Shown here one piece after another: positions 11,056 through 20,258 of a stretch of 47,362 nt of DNA. Positions within the stretch are counted from its first letter, which is position 1, and each line of letters opens with the position of its first letter. Position numbers and translations under genes: made by a program. The notes beneath the pieces are model-generated. The model worked only from the letters and a program-made list of their open reading frames with translations. It had not been told where the DNA came from and ran no database searches. This DNA comes from Desulfobacterales bacterium. Lineage in GTDB: Bacteria > Desulfobacterota > Desulfobacteria > Desulfobacterales > SpSt-501. The stretch spans positions 1-47,362 of the forward strand of contig JALOOU010000028.1 of the NCBI GenBank assembly GCA_025454255.1, written 5' to 3'.

Positions 11056-11084
11056 TTGACATTTGCGGCGGCGGCCGGTATCAC
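11056..11084 (+). promoter_or_regulatory. sigma70-type promoter of the MerR gene
   Basis: TTGACA at 11056-11061 is followed after exactly 17 bases by TATCAC (11079-11084). Its -35 box faces the -35 box of the divergent fadJ promoter; together they form an inverted repeat with 8-base arms TGTCAATA / TATTGACA at 11040-11061. The -10 match is only moderate and the spacer is very GC-rich. Confidence 0.45.
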
Positions 11085-11170
11085 CCGAGCCAGGCCCAGC
11101 ACATACGGCCGGGGCGGAGACTTTGCCCGCCCCTTCATCCGGACACAACGCTATCCGACTGCGCACACGC

Positions 11171-11887
11171 ATGAAAATCGGCGAATTGGTCAAGAAAACC
11201 GGGGTCCCCAAGGAGACGATCCACTACTACATCCGCGAGGGGCTGCTGCGCAAGCCGCACAAGGCCGGGTCGAACATCGCCGACTACACCGCGGGGCACC
11301 TCGAGCGCATCCTGCTCGTCAAGGAGCTGCGCGAGATCTTCTTTCTGCCCATTCCCGAGATCAAGAAGATCCTCAAGCGCTCGCGTAGGCAGTCGGCCTC
11401 GGACCAGGCGGCCTCCGACCTGCACAACAAGTACTTCCGCCCCCTGGACCGGCTGCTCTCCACCGAGATCGTCGGCACCGAGGCCTTCCGCCGGGCCACG
11501 GGCCTCGGGCGCAAGTGGCTGGCCATCATGGAGGAGTGGGGGGTCATCACCCACGCGCCGCGCAACGGCAAGCCGGTCTATTCGCGCGACGATGTCATCA
11601 TCGGCCGCCTCATGGTGGACATGGACACCCTTGGCTTCGGGCCCAAGGACGGCTACGACCCCGAGGAGCTGCGGCGGATCGCCGACTTCATCCGCGGCTT
11701 CGTGCGCAGCGCCCACCGCGAGTACTACCAGCGCAACCTGGAGCGGCTCTCCTCCGAGGAGCTGGACGACAAGGGCAGCCGCTTCGCCGAGATTATGAGC
11801 TTGTTTTTCTACCACATCTATCGCAAACTCGTGCGCGAGGAGTATCTTAATTTGCGCAAGAAACTGATCCGCCAAAGGCTGCGATGA
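11171..11887 (+). CDS. MerR-family transcriptional regulator
   Basis: The 238-residue protein starts with a MerR winged-helix domain: MKIGELVKKTGVPKETIHYYIREGLL, then a wing and the helix with LVKELREIFFLPIPEIKKIL (residues 1-70). From about residue 105 to 145 there is a second segment that looks like another winged helix (GRKWLAIMEEWGVI ... GKPVYSRDDVIIGRLM), followed by a helical C-terminus that probably dimerises or senses a ligand. No metal-binding Cys cluster is seen, so it is not a metal regulator of the MerR/CueR kind. It lies divergent from the beta-oxidation genes and heads a unit with a thioesterase, so an acyl-CoA or fatty acid effector is a reasonable inference. The ATG at 11171 begins the MerR domain exactly; an upstream in-frame extension from 11063 is not needed. 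Confidence 0.85.
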   Translation: MKIGELVKKTGVPKETIHYYIREGLLRKPHKAGSNIADYTAGHLERILLVKELREIFFLPIPEIKKILKRSRRQSASDQAASDLHNKYFRPLDRLLSTEIVGTEAFRRATGLGRKWLAIMEEWGVITHAPRNGKPVYSRDDVIIGRLMVDMDTLGFGPKDGYDPEELRRIADFIRGFVRSAHREYYQRNLERLSSEELDDKGSRFAEIMSLFFYHIYRKLVREEYLNLRKKLIRQRLR

Positions 11888-12360
11888 CTCCGGGCCCCCC
11901 GCCGACCCCGCTCGCGGAGTTTCTGCAGAGGCAGCACCGGGGCCTCATCCCGTTTTGGACCACGCTCGGCATGGAGGTGCAGGAGGCCCGCCCGGGAAGG
12001 GCCTGGGTGCGCGTGCCCTTCGCTGCGCGCCTGCTCAACGCGAACGGAGTGGTGCACGGGGGGGCGGTGTTCGCCGCCGCCGATGCGGCGGTCGCCGTGG
12101 CGCTGCTGGGGCTGCTCGAGGCCGGCGCGCGGACCGCGACCCTGGAGATGAAAATCAACTTCCTCAAGCCCGTCGACGGGAGCGACATGGTCGCCGAGGC
12201 CGCCATCGTCCACAAGGGCGCAAAGACGGCCGTGGGCGATGTGACCGTGCGCGACGGCTCCGGCGCGGTTGTTGCCAAGGCGCTGGCCACCTACGCCATC
12301 GCCAAAGAACGTCGGAGGGGAGACCCGGGGTCGGAGAAAAAAGCAACGAGCACCGAGTGA
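11884..12360 (+). CDS. PaaI-type hotdog-fold thioesterase
   Basis: This 158-residue hotdog protein should hydrolyse an acyl-CoA thioester. The family signature NGVVHGGAVFAAADAAVA (about residues 53-70) includes the HGG motif and the catalytic-type Asp, and the central strands TATLEMKINFLKPVDG and AKTAVGDVTVRD fit PaaI/4HBT-2 enzymes. The C-terminal 15 residues are charged and low-complexity and may be a degenerate tail. Its ATG overlaps the stop of the MerR gene as ATGA, so the two are translationally coupled. It probably relieves build-up of acyl-CoA from the divergent beta-oxidation unit. Confidence 0.88.
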   Translation: MTPGPPPTPLAEFLQRQHRGLIPFWTTLGMEVQEARPGRAWVRVPFAARLLNANGVVHGGAVFAAADAAVAVALLGLLEAGARTATLEMKINFLKPVDGSDMVAEAAIVHKGAKTAVGDVTVRDGSGAVVAKALATYAIAKERRRGDPGSEKKATSTE

Positions 12361-12394
12361 AAAAGTGCGACGCGCACCTGTGAGGAGGTTCGAA

Positions 12395-13096
12395 ATGCAC
12401 GACCCCGCATCGTCACCATCGACGGCCGCCTGCGCCGAGTGCCCGTATAAGAACGCCCAAAAAATCTGCATGGCGCCGGGCGGCAGGCACCCGGAGGCCT
12501 GCCCGACCGTGAACCAGGAGGCCGTTTTGGCCGCGGCCCTGGCCGAGTACGCCAAACCGGATATCGCCGCCTTCGCCTGCCGCGCCTCCATCCAGGAGGG
12601 GGCGGGCTATGCCGAGCGCGAATCGGGCTACGCCGCCGTGCGGCCCTTGAAACCGCGCATCCTCGAGATCGCCGAGTTCGCTCGGCGCATGGGCTACAGC
12701 CGCCTGGGGCTGATTTTCTGCGCCGGCCTGGCGCTGGAGGGCCGGCGGGCGGCGGAATTCTACCGGGAGAAGGGGTTCGCGGTGGTCTCGGCCATCTGCA
12801 AGGTGGGGCAGGTCCCGAAGGAGACCATCGGCGTGAAGGACGAGGAGAAGATCGCCGCGGGCCGCCACGAGTCGATCTGCAACCCGATCGCCCAGGCCAT
12901 GCTCATGAACGCGGCCAAAACCCAGCTCAACGTCCTGGTGGGCCTGTGCGTCGGCCACGACTCGCTGGTGTTCAAATACAGCGAGGCCCCATGCACCGTG
13001 CTCGCCGCGAAGGACCGCGTCTTCGGCCACAACCCGCTCGCGGCCGTCTACACCCTGGACAGCTACTACCGCTACCTGAAACAGCCGCTGGAATGA
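12395..13096 (+). CDS. DUF1847 Cys-rich metal-binding protein
   Basis: The 233-residue protein belongs to the DUF1847 family of predicted metal-binding proteins, common in anaerobes. Cysteines near the N-terminus (CAECPYKNAQKICM, then EACPT) could ligate metal, and further conserved-looking segments are RMGYSRLGLIFCAGLALEG, SAICKVGQVPKE, ICNPIAQAMLMN and LNVLVGLCVGHDSLVFKYS. The internal cysteines and the VGLCVGHDS motif suggest a redox or metal-dependent role, but none is established. GAGGAGG, about seven bases upstream of the ATG, fixes the start. It follows the thioesterase by 34 bases and may share its transcript. The frame ends before 147 bases that hold no gene. Confidence 0.85.
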   Translation: MHDPASSPSTAACAECPYKNAQKICMAPGGRHPEACPTVNQEAVLAAALAEYAKPDIAAFACRASIQEGAGYAERESGYAAVRPLKPRILEIAEFARRMGYSRLGLIFCAGLALEGRRAAEFYREKGFAVVSAICKVGQVPKETIGVKDEEKIAAGRHESICNPIAQAMLMNAAKTQLNVLVGLCVGHDSLVFKYSEAPCTVLAAKDRVFGHNPLAAVYTLDSYYRYLKQPLE

Positions 13097-13243
13097 TTCG
13101 AGGCGATGGGGTGACGACTCCGGCGACAAAACACCATCCAACACCCGCTCGGTGAGACAGCCCGGCAGGGCCTCACTCCCACCGGACAAGGCCGGGACGG
13201 CCGGAGCGCAACTCGAACGAAGCGCCGGCCCGGCCCCGGCCGG

Positions 13244-14503
13244 TCAGCGGTAGAGCCCCTCCATGGCTTGCCAAAAACCGGGAAAGGACTTCTGCACGCA
13301 GGCCTCGTCCAGGATCCGCACGCCGGGCGTCTTCAAGCCGGCGACGGCGAAGCTCATGGCGATGCGGTGGTCGTTGTAACAGTCGATCTCAGCCGCATGC
13401 GGGCAGCCGCCTTCGACCCATAGGCTGTCCGCGTCGCACCCCGCGGCGATCCCCATGCGCTTCAGGCCGGCGGTCACGGCTTCCAGCCGGTCGCTCTCCT
13501 TCCCGCGCAAATGGGCCACGTTGCGGATGACGGTCCGCCCCTTGGCGAAGGCCGCCACGACCGCCACCGTGGGCACCACGTCGGGGATGTCGGCCATGTC
13601 GACCTCGACGGCGCGCAGCGGCCCGCCCGTAACCGCCACCCCGTCCGCCTGCGCCTCAACGCGGCACCCCATCCGCTGCAGGATGTCTAAAATGCGGATG
13701 TCCCCCTGGCGCGAACCCGGCCGCGTGCCCCGCACGCCGACCGTGGAGGCCGTGACGGCCGCGGCCGCCCAGAAATAGCCGGCCTGGGAGCAGTCCGGCT
13801 CGACCCGGCGCCGCCCGGCGCGATAGCCGCCGCCGCCCGGCACCTTGAACCAGGCGTAGCCGTCGCGCTCGGCATCCACGCCGAAGTCCGCCATGGTGTC
13901 GAGCGTGATGTCGATGTAGGGCCGCGACACCGGGCCGCGGGTCACCCGCACCTCGATCCCCCGGGCCGTGCAGGGCGCAACCAGCAGCAGGGCCGAGAGG
14001 AACTGGCTGCTCAGGGCGCAGTCCAGTTCGGCGCGGCCGCCGGGGATGCCCCCGCCCTCGACGGCGACCGGGGGGCAGCCGTTGCCGTCGACCGAACGGG
14101 CGGCCACGCCCACCTGGCCCAGGGCCGCGAGCAGGTCGCCGATCGGCCTGGCTTTCAGCCTATCCGTGCCGGTCAGGACGGTGCGCCCCTGCGCCAGGCC
14201 AGCGACCGCCGTCAGCAGCCGCATGGAGGTCCCCGAGTTTCCCAAAAAAACAGGCTGCCGGCGGGCCTTCAATCGCCCCGCGCACCCGGAGACGACCAGC
14301 GCCCGCCCGTCAGGGGCGATGGCGACCCCCCACGCTTCCAACGTCGCGCGCGTCAGACGCGTGTCCTCGCTGTCGAGGGCGTTTTCGATCACGCAGCGCC
14401 CGTCGGAGAGCGCGGCGGCGATCAGCACCCGGTGGGTGATGCTTTTGGACCCGGGCACCGCCACCACCGCCCGGGTGGGTGAAAGCAGCTTTATCTCACG
14501 CAT
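13244..14503 (-). CDS. aroA: 3-phosphoshikimate 1-carboxyvinyltransferase (EPSP synthase)
   Basis: This 419-residue enzyme joins phosphoenolpyruvate to shikimate 3-phosphate in the shikimate pathway. Signatures: PGSKSITHR near residue 18-26, LGNSGTSMRLL near 86-96 with the GNSGT phosphate loop, ALSSQFLSALLL, and the C-terminal LRGKESDRL and NDHRIAMSFAVAGL motifs with catalytic Asp and Glu. The length fits AroA. The start at MREIKLLSP matches the family N-terminus; the upstream open frame is not conserved. It is separated from the AroQ-AroE gene by 199 bases, in which I see no good promoter or terminator, so it is probably the last gene of the aroB transcript. Confidence 0.95.
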   Translation of the reverse strand: MREIKLLSPTRAVVAVPGSKSITHRVLIAAALSDGRCVIENALDSEDTRLTRATLEAWGVAIAPDGRALVVSGCAGRLKARRQPVFLGNSGTSMRLLTAVAGLAQGRTVLTGTDRLKARPIGDLLAALGQVGVAARSVDGNGCPPVAVEGGGIPGGRAELDCALSSQFLSALLLVAPCTARGIEVRVTRGPVSRPYIDITLDTMADFGVDAERDGYAWFKVPGGGGYRAGRRRVEPDCSQAGYFWAAAAVTASTVGVRGTRPGSRQGDIRILDILQRMGCRVEAQADGVAVTGGPLRAVEVDMADIPDVVPTVAVVAAFAKGRTVIRNVAHLRGKESDRLEAVTAGLKRMGIAAGCDADSLWVEGGCPHAAEIDCYNDHRIAMSFAVAGLKTPGVRILDEACVQKSFPGFWQAMEGLYR

Positions 14504-14702
14504 GCAAGAGGTCCCCGCGCAGTCGGAGGCTATAGTTGAAAGGGTTCGGGTGTTCGATCCGGGATCATCGCAGCGGGAATCCGCTCCCACAACAAAAAAC
14601 CCTCGGCCGCCGGCGGCGGACACTCCAGCGCGACGGCCGGCGCCGGGGCTCTGGATCCGGGCGCGCAAGCCGACCGGGCGCAGCGCAGCGCCTGGCCTGC
14701 GC

Positions 14703-15848
14703 TCAGGCGCCGGCCCTCAGTTCGGCTTCGACGGCCATGCGCATGATATCCACCGGCGCCGGCAGCCCCGTCCACAGCTCGAACTGGCGCGCCCCCTGGC
14801 GGATGAACATGGAAAGCCCGTCGATGACGCCGCATCCGGCCGCGGCCGCCTCCTGCAACAGCCGGGTCCGCGGCGGGTTGTAGACGATGTCCATCACCAC
14901 CAGCCCGGGGCGCAGGCGCCCGGCCGGAATCGGCGTTTCATCTACGGCCGGCGCCATGCCGACCGGGGTGGTGTTGATGAGCAGGTCGAACTCCTCGGCC
15001 CTGAATGCCGACAGCGGCCTGAACTCGGAGCCCAGCTCCGCGGCCAGCGCCGCACCCCTTTGCCGGCCGCGGTTGAAGATCGCCACCCGGCACCCCTCGG
15101 CCATGACGCCGTAGGCCACGGCGCGCGCCGCCCCGCCGGCGCCCAGAACGGCGGCGGTTTTGCCCGAAAGGGGGATCCTCTCCGTCAAGGCGGCCACCGC
15201 CCCGCTGAGGTCGGTGTTCCAGCCCAGGAGCCGGCCCTCGACGTTCACGATGGTGTTGACCGCATTGATCCGGCGGGCGCTCTGCTCGACCTCATCCAGG
15301 CACTCGATCACGCTCTGTTTGTGGGGGATGGTGACGCTCGCCCCCTGAAAGCCCAGCGCGCGCAGGCCGGCGACGGCCGGCCGGATCTCCCGCACCGGGA
15401 TGGCGGCATACACCCCGTTGTAGCCGGAGGCGGCGAAGGCGGCGTTGTGCATCGCCGGGCTCACGCTGTGGCCCACCGGCCAGCCAAGCAGCGCGAAGCG
15501 GGCCGCAGGGGCGTCGGCGGCGATCTCGCGCGAGGTTCTCTGGACGTCGCGCGAGGCGGCGATCAGATCCGCGTAGATCCTCAGCAGAAATCGACCGGGG
15601 AGCAGCCCGCCGCGGTTGAGGTCCAGCAGCCGCCGGCAGACGTGCGCCTCGCGCCCGCTGTCGAGCACGTCCAACCCCTGCGCCCGCTTGATCGCGCCGA
15701 TGCGCACGGCGGCCGCGATCCGCGCGTTCAACAGCTTGAGGATCCGGGCATCCAGCCGGTCGATGCGCCCGCGCTGGGCGTCGATGTCGGCGGAGGCCCC
15801 CGACGGGCCCCCCGGGGAGCCGCTGCGAGGCTTTTCCCCTGCGCTCAT
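14703..15848 (-). CDS. chorismate mutase (AroQ) - shikimate dehydrogenase (AroE) fusion
   Basis: A two-domain 381-residue protein. Residues about 20-105 form an AroQ-type helical chorismate mutase: DIDAQRGRIDRLDARILKLLNAR, RIGAIKRAQG, DSGREAHVCRRL and YADLIAASRDVQ, which provide the Arg, Lys and Glu contacts expected for prephenate formation. Residues about 115-381 form shikimate dehydrogenase, with GWPVGHSVSPAMHN, the catalytic Lys in SVTIPHKQ, NAVNTI, GWNTD and the NADP loop LGAGGAARAVAYG. It reduces 3-dehydroshikimate, while the N-terminal part acts two steps after aroA. Separate genes are usual; the fusion couples mid-pathway and branch-point steps. Its ATG overlaps the aroB stop by four bases, so the genes are translationally coupled. 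Confidence 0.92.
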   Translation of the reverse strand: MSAGEKPRSGSPGGPSGASADIDAQRGRIDRLDARILKLLNARIAAAVRIGAIKRAQGLDVLDSGREAHVCRRLLDLNRGGLLPGRFLLRIYADLIAASRDVQRTSREIAADAPAARFALLGWPVGHSVSPAMHNAAFAASGYNGVYAAIPVREIRPAVAGLRALGFQGASVTIPHKQSVIECLDEVEQSARRINAVNTIVNVEGRLLGWNTDLSGAVAALTERIPLSGKTAAVLGAGGAARAVAYGVMAEGCRVAIFNRGRQRGAALAAELGSEFRPLSAFRAEEFDLLINTTPVGMAPAVDETPIPAGRLRPGLVVMDIVYNPPRTRLLQEAAAAGCGVIDGLSMFIRQGARQFELWTGLPAPVDIMRMAVEAELRAGA

Positions 15849-16909
15849 CGCCGCGGCCTCGCCCCGACCGGCCGCAGCACGGCCTGCTCCTCCGACAGAA
15901 AACGGCGGAACTCCTCGATGGAAACCGTCTCGACCGCCGCCTGCCCGATGCCCCCCAGCTGAACCATGTGGATCGCCTCCCCGCTGCGCTTTTTGTCCTT
16001 GCCGAGGGCCTCGGCCACGCGCTCCAGGTCGACCTCCGCAGCGGTGGGCAGCCGCAGCCGCTCGAGCAGGCGGACGATCCGATCGCGGGCGGCGGGGGCC
16101 AGGCGGCCGCGCCGCACGGAGACCGCGGCGGCGAACACCATCCCCACGCTCACCGCCTCGCCGTGGGAAAAACCGCCGGCGGCCTCCAGCGCGTGGCCCA
16201 GGGTGTGGCCGAAGTTGAGGATGCGGCGCACCCCCGCCTCACGCTCGTCGCGGCCGACCACGGCGGCCTTGATGCGCACCGAATCCCCCACCAGGCGGGC
16301 GACGACATCGGGGTCGAGCGCCAGGGCCTGCTCGGCCCGCTCTTCGATGAAGGCGAACATGCCGGCATCGGCGATCAGGGCGTGCTTGACGATCTCCGCC
16401 AGGCCGTTGGCCACCTCGTTTTCCGGCAGGCTCCTTAGAAACCAGGGGTCGCAGAGCACGAACTCGGGCTGGCTGAAGGTGCCGACCAGGTTCTTGTAGC
16501 CCTCCAGGTTCACCCCGTTCTTGCCCCCGACGCCGGCGTCCACCTGGGCCAGGAGGCTCGTGGCGACAAGGCCGAACCTCAGCCCGCGCATGAAGGTCGC
16601 CGCCGCAAAACCGGCGACGTCGCAGACGATCCCGCCGCCCAGGCCGACGATGAAGACCGAGCGGTCGACCTCGAGCTCGAGCATCGACTCGTAGAGCCCG
16701 CGCACGGTCTCCAGGGTTTTCGCCCCCTCGCCGCTCCCGATGCTCAAAACCGGAACCGGCGGGAGCTCCTGCCGGTAGAGCCGCAGGAGGTTTTCGTCGG
16801 TGATGACGACGACGCGGCCCGCAGGAAGGTGGCGCGCAAGCTCCCGGTAGACATCGCCCACCAGGACCCGCGATGCGCGCGAGGCGCCGATAATCTCGAT
16901 GACCTGCAT
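15845..16909 (-). CDS. aroB: 3-dehydroquinate synthase
   Basis: This 354-residue, NAD- and metal-dependent enzyme makes 3-dehydroquinate, the first carbocyclic intermediate of the shikimate pathway. Visible signatures are the NAD-binding GLGGGIVCDVAGFAAATFMRG, the active-site GGKNGVNLEGYKNLVGTF, the Glu of NGLAEIVKHALI, and the metal-binding histidines in NFGHTLGHALEA and SHGEAVSVGM. I start at MQVIEIIGASR (16909), preceded by AAGG at about six bases; a much longer open frame continues upstream, but it has no dehydroquinate synthase homology. It heads aroB-aroQE-aroA behind a long, hairpin-rich leader. Confidence 0.95.
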   Translation of the reverse strand: MQVIEIIGASRASRVLVGDVYRELARHLPAGRVVVITDENLLRLYRQELPPVPVLSIGSGEGAKTLETVRGLYESMLELEVDRSVFIVGLGGGIVCDVAGFAAATFMRGLRFGLVATSLLAQVDAGVGGKNGVNLEGYKNLVGTFSQPEFVLCDPWFLRSLPENEVANGLAEIVKHALIADAGMFAFIEERAEQALALDPDVVARLVGDSVRIKAAVVGRDEREAGVRRILNFGHTLGHALEAAGGFSHGEAVSVGMVFAAAVSVRRGRLAPAARDRIVRLLERLRLPTAAEVDLERVAEALGKDKKRSGEAIHMVQLGGIGQAAVETVSIEEFRRFLSEEQAVLRPVGARPRR

Positions 16910-17156
16910 GTCGCACCTTTCCCGACCCTGCCCGGTGCTCCGCCGCGCCGCTGTCGCTGAACGCCGCCGTTCATCTCCGCCCGCCGCAGACACCTCTGCG
17001 GCCTTCGAACCGGTGAAACGGCCTTGGATCTCGAAGGCGGGCAAAGCGCCGGCCGAATCGAAAGCGCAGCGACCTGAACCGGTCGCGAGCACGTTCGCGA
17101 GGGCTGCAATCCCGCCTCGGCGGGGCCCCCAGCCGTTGGACAGGGGTATGCCGCCC

Positions 17157-17185
17157 GTTCTAGTCAAGCGCGGCCGCACTGTCAA
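17157..17185 (-). promoter_or_regulatory. sigma70-type promoter for the aroB unit, with a long leader
   Basis: On the minus strand TTGACA (17185-17180) is followed after 17 bases by TAGAAC (17162-17157). The -35 overlaps the stop codon of the HAD gene. The predicted start near 17150 gives a leader of about 240 bases to aroB. That leader contains hairpins, among them a perfect 7-base stem at 16984-17001 and a 6-base stem at 17111-17124. No T-run, so no ordinary terminator, is present. Confidence 0.5.
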
Positions 17186-17847
17186 CCGGATTCGCTCAGA
17201 ACCTCCGGAACCAGCCGGCGGGCGAGCGCGGTGAGGGAGCCCCCCACCCAGTCGGCGCCCGCGGCGGCGAGCGCATCGGGCGGGCACACGCCGGTTGCCA
17301 CCGCATACGCCCGGACGCCGGCCGCCCGGGCCATGCGAACGTCTTCGACCGCATCCCCTACGTAGATGCAGGCCTGCGGGGCCGCGCCCAGGCGCCCCAG
17401 CAGCGTGCGCATGGGCGCCGGCGAGGGCTTGGGCTCGGCCACCTCGTCGAAGAAAAGGGTGCCGGCGAAGAGCGCGGCCAGCTGGGGGGGAAAGAGCTGC
17501 TCGAAGAGATGGCGGAAGGTGTTGGACACGATCCCCAGGGTGTAGCGGCGGTTCAGGGCCTGCAGCACGCGGGCGGTGTCCGCAAACAGCGGCACCGCGG
17601 GTTCCGCCAGCTGCGTATACACCGCCTTTCTGAGATCGAGCAGCTGCGCCCATTGCGCATCGCCGATGCTGCCGAAATACAGCCGGCGCTTGGCCGAGGG
17701 CGGCTGCGAGATGTGCCGCTCGACGGTTTCGCGGCGCACATCGAACCCCAGCTGCCGCCCGGCCCGGCAATAGGCCTCCACGTGCAGATGCAGATCGTCG
17801 ACGAGGGTCCCGTTGTAGTCGAAGACGATCGTCGTGAGCGCTTTCAC
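17182..17847 (-). CDS. HAD-superfamily hydrolase with FDYNGT motif
   Basis: This 221-residue HAD protein has a Rossmann core with an alpha-helical cap (residues about 17-85). Motif I is FDYNGTLVDD, where the second Asp of the usual DxDGT is replaced by Asn. Motif II is IVSNT, motif III is the Lys in EPKPSPAP, and motif IV is YVGDAVEDV. In ordinary HAD phosphatases that second Asp acts as acid/base, so either the chemistry differs or activity is low. The start is GTG at 17847, with GAGG about eight bases upstream. It lies 44 bases downstream of pgk and is likely cotranscribed from the pgk promoter. The substrate is unknown. Confidence 0.85.
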   Translation of the reverse strand: MKALTTIVFDYNGTLVDDLHLHVEAYCRAGRQLGFDVRRETVERHISQPPSAKRRLYFGSIGDAQWAQLLDLRKAVYTQLAEPAVPLFADTARVLQALNRRYTLGIVSNTFRHLFEQLFPPQLAALFAGTLFFDEVAEPKPSPAPMRTLLGRLGAAPQACIYVGDAVEDVRMARAAGVRAYAVATGVCPPDALAAAGADWVGGSLTALARRLVPEVLSESG

Positions 17848-17891
17848 CCCGGCACCTCTTCGAGGGGCAGCCCGAGCGGAGGGCGCGCCGT

Positions 17892-19088
<1,197 letters not shown>

Positions 19089-19153
19089 TGATTCCACCCT
19101 CCTCCTGGATTACACCCACACCATCGCGGCGGCGGCAGCCGGCCGTCGAGGCG

Positions 19154-19181
19154 ATTATACCAGCAAACCGAGCGAGGTCAA
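19154..19181 (-). promoter_or_regulatory. strong sigma70 promoter of pgk
   Basis: On the minus strand TTGACC (19181-19176) is followed after 16 bases by a perfect TATAAT (19159-19154), preceded by TGG to give the extended -10 TGGTATAAT. The start near 19147 leaves a leader of about 60 bases. The -35 region overlaps the ribosome-binding site of the divergent methyltransferase gene. Confidence 0.7.
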
Positions 19182-19184
19182 ACC

Positions 19185-20258
19185 GTGACCACCACCCACC
19201 GCGTGCACCGGCGGGATTCCCGCAGCATGGGGTTCCTGGCGGAGGGTTCCGTCCACCTGGTGCTGACGTCGCCGCCCTACCCCATGATCGGCATGTGGGA
19301 TGAGACCTTCGCCGCCCTGAGCCCGGCCGCGGCCGGGGCCCTGGCCCGCAGCGACGGCCGCGCGGCCTTCGCGGCCATGCACCGCGCTCTGGAGCCGGTG
19401 TGGCGCGAGGTCTGCCGGGTGCTCGCCCCGGGGGGCATCGCCTGCATCAACATCGGCGATGCGGCCCGCACCGTCAGCGGGGAGTTCATGCTCTACCCCA
19501 ACCATGCCCTCATCCTGGCCTGCCTCATGGAGCTCGGGATGACCCCGCTGCCGGCCATCCTGTGGCGCAAGCCGACCAATGCGCCGAACAAGTTCATGGG
19601 CTCCGGAATGTACCCGGCCGGCGCCTACGTCACGCTTGAGCACGAGTACATCCTGGTGCTGCGCAAGGGGGCCAGGCGCGAGTTCCTGACGCCGGCGGAA
19701 AAAAAACGCCGGCGCGAAAGCGCCATCTTCTGGGAGGAACGCAACGACTGGTACTCGGACGTGTGGACGGGGCTCAAGGGCGCCCGCCAGGGGCTTCTCG
19801 GCAAGAGCGCCCGCAGCCGCAGCGGGGCCTTCCCGTTGGAGCTCGCCTATCGGCTGATCAACATGTTCTCGGTCAAGCAGGACGTGGTCCTAGACCCGTT
19901 TCTGGGCACCGGCACCACGGCCCGGGCCGCGGCTGCGGCCGGCCGCAACAGCATCGGCTGCGAGATCGACCCCGGGCTCTGCGGTGCCGTGGCGGCCGAA
20001 GCGCACGGCTGGGTTCGGGCCGACCGGAGGCTGGCAGGCGAGCGCATCGACCGCCACCTGAGGTTCGTGCACCAATGCCAGGCCACCGGCCGGAAGCTGG
20101 CGCACACCAACCGCTTCTACGGTTTTCCGGTCGTAACGCGCCAGGAGGTCGAGCTTATGCTGGATGTCCCGGAAAGGGCCCTCGCCGCCGCGGCGGACGG
20201 CTTCGAGGTGGCCTATGCGCCGGCGCCGGCCGGCATACCGGAACCGGCGGATCATTGA
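19185..20258 (+). CDS. solitary DNA methyltransferase (N4-cytosine or N6-adenine, beta-type order)
   Basis: This 357-residue DNA methyltransferase carries catalytic motif IV as TSPPY at residues 28-32, ahead of the S-adenosylmethionine motif I LDPFLGTGTT at about 236-245. That order is typical of the beta class. SPPY is usual for N4-cytosine enzymes, whereas N6-adenine enzymes more often have DPPY; the modified base is inferred. The middle region (about 100-220, with ILWRKPTNAPNKFMGSGMYP) probably contributes target recognition, and the C-terminal 90 residues have no visible motif. It starts with GTG after GAGG and has no restriction-enzyme gene beside it, so it looks like an orphan modifying or regulatory methylase. 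Confidence 0.85.
   Translation: MTTTHRVHRRDSRSMGFLAEGSVHLVLTSPPYPMIGMWDETFAALSPAAAGALARSDGRAAFAAMHRALEPVWREVCRVLAPGGIACINIGDAARTVSGEFMLYPNHALILACLMELGMTPLPAILWRKPTNAPNKFMGSGMYPAGAYVTLEHEYILVLRKGARREFLTPAEKKRRRESAIFWEERNDWYSDVWTGLKGARQGLLGKSARSRSGAFPLELAYRLINMFSVKQDVVLDPFLGTGTTARAAAAAGRNSIGCEIDPGLCGAVAAEAHGWVRADRRLAGERIDRHLRFVHQCQATGRKLAHTNRFYGFPVVTRQEVELMLDVPERALAAAADGFEVAYAPAPAGIPEPADH

Noticed and set aside
13097..13243. Terminator between convergent DUF1847 and aroA
   Set aside because: GC-rich stems can be drawn, but no T-run follows on either strand.
16910..17770. Upstream continuation of the aroB frame, giving a 641-codon product
   Set aside because: The extension has no dehydroquinate synthase homology and overlaps the HAD gene in another frame; the real start has the family N-terminus.
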